DNA from: JACMLD01 sp963705285
GTDB lineage: Bacteria > Bacteroidota > Bacteroidia > Chitinophagales > Chitinophagaceae
Assembly: GCA_963705285.1 (NCBI GenBank)
Contig: OY970066.1
Span: 5,518,001 to 5,582,000, forward strand
Direction of reading: 5' to 3'
Length of the DNA: 64,000 nt
Shown here: positions 61,739 through 64,000 of the stretch, piece after piece
Position numbering within the stretch: the first letter of the stretch is position 1
Layout of the letters: each line of letters starts with the position of its first letter
Position numbers and translations under genes: made by a program
Notes under the pieces: generated by a model
Databases searched by the model: none
What the model was told of the DNA's origin: nothing
What the model saw: only the letters and a program-made list of their open reading frames with translations

Positions 61739-62399
61739 ATGGCATCCAGCATTGCACAAAAATTAAAAATTAAAGAGAAGGATGTTTTACTGACGCTTCA
61801 TGCACCTCCCGATTTTAAGAAACAATTAGGAGCCCTGCCGGCTGGTGTAAAAATTACTGATGACGCTGCGCAGTATAACCAGGTGCACTGGTTTGTAACC
61901 AATCGCGCCGGCATGGAAAAAGAACTGAAAAAAGTAGTTTCAAAAATTAAAGAAGGTATCATTTGCTGGATATACTATCCGAAAGGGACATCAGGTATGC
62001 AAACGGACCTTACGCGCGATAAAGGCTGGGATGCCTTGCTGGCGCATGGTGATACACTTACATGGATAAGCCTTATTTCTTTTAATGATACCTGGTCGGC
62101 CTTTGGTTGCCGGCTTACCACTGCGGCGGATTCAAGTAAAAAAGCAACGCCTGCAGAAAAAGCCGGTACTGAAATATATTGATGCCACCACAAAAACCAT
62201 CCGCCTGCCGGAGGATTTGGCCGCTGCATTTGAAAAGGATAAACCAGCTAGCGAGTTTTTTAACAGCCTGTCATTTACCAACCGTAAAGAATACATAGAA
62301 TGGATAGTAACCGCCAAACAGGAAGCCACACGCAACACCAGGCTGGCCGGCACTTTGGAACGCCTCGGTAAAAAATGGAAAAATCCGCGGAATCTGTAG
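61739..62399 (+). pseudogene. Frameshifted DUF3052 / YdeI (OmpD-associated) gene
   Basis: Two overlapping frames look like one protein. Frame 1 (61739-62182, 147 residues) gives LKIKEKDVLLTLHAPPDFKKQLGALP, HWFVTNRAGMEKELKKVVSKIKEG and WIYYPKGTSGMQTDLTRDKGWDALL, then ends at TGA. The +1 frame continues as KKPVLKYIDATTKTIRLPEDLAAAFEKDKPASEFFNSLSFTNRKEYIEWIVTAKQEATRNTRLAGTLERLGKKWKNPRNL, the YdeI/OmdA domain. Removing one A in the run at 62157-62161 joins them (AEKPVLKYIDA). Either a real frameshift, a sequencing error in a short A-run, or programmed slippage. The 5' part alone is an intact domain. Confidence 0.7.
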
Positions 62400-62608
62400 T
62401 TGGTTGAGCAGTTGATTGGTTGATCAGTTGGTTGGTTGATCAGTTGACTGGTAATCAAACACTGCCTGCATGAAATCTCAAAATCTCAAAATCCCGAAAT
62501 CAGCAATTTGCACATCAGCACACCTGCCTGCCGGCAGGCAGGTTTTCACGTTTCCGCATTTTCACATTTTCACATTCTCACATTTATCACATTCATCACA
62601 TCCATCAC
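62398..62608. repeat. Mixed repeat gap
   Basis: GGTTGATCAGTTG units (62398-62455), GAAATCTCAAAATCTCAAAA, CCTGCCTGCCGGCAGGCAGG (62523-62542), then TTTTCACATTTTCACATTCTC runs. No gene. Confidence 0.7.
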
Positions 62609-64000
62609 TCAATGCGTCATATTTACCGGTCGCATCCGCAATGTTTCTGCCAGCGCGAGTGATTTGGCTTTGTTTTTACAGGGGCAAGAAACAAATGCTG
62701 CCAGGTCAATTTTTCTTCTTTCCAGGTCATTGAACGCACGGGCCTGGCCAGGAGGAGAAGGGCGGTTAGCCCTGTCCGTTATAATAAAGCTGCCTGCTGT
62801 CATGGGCGGATCGCCGGTTAAGAATTTAGACAATGAAACAGGCAGACCAGCAGTACCCACCGGTTCTACGTGAATAAAATTAGGCGTTCTGCCTTCGCCG
62901 CCATGGCATCCGCTACAGGTATTAATAGAGAGTATAAAACGGGCACTGTCGCTTGTAATAAAGCCAGGACCGGCAGTAGTTAAAGCATTCCAGTGAAAGC
63001 TGGAAGTATTTAGCGTAAGGGCCCTTCCGGCTGCAAATGGTTTGCCGCCCAAAGAATCGGGCAATGTATAATTGTTGGCTTCTATGGATGCGGTACTATC
63101 ATTTACATATTTCGCCAGCAGGTTTACGTTGGCCGGAATATTAAAGGGATGTTGTTTGTTGAACCTGAACTGTGGCTCCTTTTGCGCCAGCACATTTTTT
63201 AGGTGATGGGTGCTATTGTCGATATTGAACTCACGTAACTCCCAGGGATTGATGTCGAACGCAAATTCATTGGTACGAATCTGGTTGAGCGAACTTCCAT
63301 TCGGCTTGGATGGACTTGTATTTGCCAGCGTAAACTGGTTAGTGATGTTTTCCAATGCCGTATTAAAAGCAGCGGAGCCTAAAGTCAGCAACGATAAATC
63401 GGCCCACTCCTTGGCAAACGCCTTCAGTGTACTGCATTTGTTTTTTGGAACGCCGTATTCAAGTATCATCATAAACGGAGCAGGAAACCGGTGTACAAAA
63501 ATACCTGTGGTAGACGTGCAGCCAATTGCGTAAAAGACAAGCCTTGCCTCACCGGCATTTGAAAATCCATACCCGGAATTACCACGTAAATCAATCCTGT
63601 TTACAATAGCGCCCAATTTAAAAGGTGCAAATTTTATATCAAAACTGCCGCCGCTGGCTGCGCTCCAGGTATCGAGTATTTTGCTTACAAACAGGCGTTT
63701 TGTAAGCGTATCGCCATTTATAATAACATCATTTTTCCAGGTTTCGAGCCATTTTTTTAGAAAATCAGATGGTGTTACGCCGGTAACAGGTGTATTGGCC
63801 ATTTCTGTAATCAGGCGCGGAAACGCCCAGGCCCCGGTTGCGTTGCCGGTATTCCTGCAGGGGTCGAATGTACGGGATGGATCGCCTACAACAGACGCCG
63901 CTGTTATCATCAGCGAGTTTTCTTTTTTTATAACAGGTGCCGCTGCACATGGCAACCTGAATTTGGGCAATTCCAGGAACCTTTTGTCTTTGAAATTGGT
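62609..64000 (-). CDS. Large protein with CSGCH haem motif, 5' end beyond window
   Basis: The frame is open to base 64000; the TTG at 63970 is not a convincing start, because upstream codons (TNFKDKRFLELPKFRL) continue the chain. At least 464 residues are seen. CSGCHGGEGRTPNFIHVEP near residue 365 of the visible part is a c-type haem site; CPCKNK near the C terminus adds two cysteines. Other parts (IDLRGNSGYGFSNAGEARLVFY, FAKEWADLSLLTLGS, LREFNIDNSTHHLKNVLAQKEPQFRF) are shared by uncharacterised bacterial proteins rich in cytochrome-like motifs. Probably periplasmic. Function unknown. Confidence 0.7.
   Translation of the reverse strand, partial: TNFKDKRFLELPKFRLPCAAAPVIKKENSLMITAASVVGDPSRTFDPCRNTGNATGAWAFPRLITEMANTPVTGVTPSDFLKKWLETWKNDVIINGDTLTKRLFVSKILDTWSAASGGSFDIKFAPFKLGAIVNRIDLRGNSGYGFSNAGEARLVFYAIGCTSTTGIFVHRFPAPFMMILEYGVPKNKCSTLKAFAKEWADLSLLTLGSAAFNTALENITNQFTLANTSPSKPNGSSLNQIRTNEFAFDINPWELREFNIDNSTHHLKNVLAQKEPQFRFNKQHPFNIPANVNLLAKYVNDSTASIEANNYTLPDSLGGKPFAAGRALTLNTSSFHWNALTTAGPGFITSDSARFILSINTCSGCHGGEGRTPNFIHVEPVGTAGLPVSLSKFLTGDPPMTAGSFIITDRANRPSPPGQARAFNDLERRKIDLAAFVSCPCKNKAKSLALAETLRMRPVNMTH

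Overview
The window looks like a mostly core chromosomal stretch from a Bacteroidota bacterium, most likely family Chitinophagaceae. The support is: type IX secretion C-terminal sorting domains on two large secreted proteins; promoter boxes of the Bacteroidota form TAnnTTTG; Bacteroidota-type small proteins (DUF3276, DUF4295 next to rpmG/rpmB, DUF2027-Smr, DUF177-rpmF-plsX); near absence of Shine-Dalgarno sequences; and intergenic space packed with short palindromic repeats. I see no phage, IS transposase, CRISPR array, tRNA or rRNA.

Layout. 1-3.5 kb (minus): partial CobW-type GTPase, SlyD-like protein, Tat-exported GH116 glycosidase. 3.6-7.5 kb: metX, osmC and metZ (methionine synthesis), YceI and an OB-fold protein. 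7.7-10.4 kb: secreted multidomain esterase. 10.8-16.3 kb: PaaE-like reductase, CBS protein, PEP-mutase family protein, NTF2-like protein, GH20 hexosaminidase, then two MITE-like repeats. 16.3-23.4 kb (minus): a seven-gene sugar operon (uxuA, uxuA, fucP, mutarotase, SDR, lactonase, Zn-dehydrogenase) for L-fucose and/or L-galactose. 23.7-31.5 kb: lone receiver protein, rlmH, rhomboid, tilS, TPR protein, etfBA, pgi. 31.5-39.6 kb: small secreted protein, T9SS metzincin protease, DUF3276 protein, ABC exporter, PQQ sugar dehydrogenase. 39.7-42.8 kb: MFS transporter and a degenerate methylglyoxal-synthase-like gene, divergent from a LacI regulator with a perfect operator palindrome. 43.1-49.6 kb: ftsY, DUF4295-rpmG-rpmB, ppk1-ppx separated by a 94-bp tandem repeat, panB. 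49.8-54.7 kb: secreted hypothetical, LytS/LytR pair, OmpR/HK pair. 55-58.4 kb: DUF177-rpmF-plsX-CPBP and rnpB. 58.6-64 kb: Smr protein, amino-acid permease, a frameshifted DUF3052/YdeI gene, and a partial haem-motif protein.

The observations most worth following are these. The operon SDR has Asn in place of the catalytic Lys of YxxxK. The methylglyoxal-synthase homologue lacks the residues matching E. coli Asp71, His98 and Asp101, yet sits in an intact LacI-controlled locus. The sugar operon pairs lactonase-route enzymes with two UxuA copies and an L-galactonate-dehydrogenase-like protein. The essential tilS gene has absorbed two kinds of repeat sequence in frame. A 94-bp tandem array runs up to an uncertain ppx start. 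I found no clear anti-phage or otherwise wholly new multigene system.
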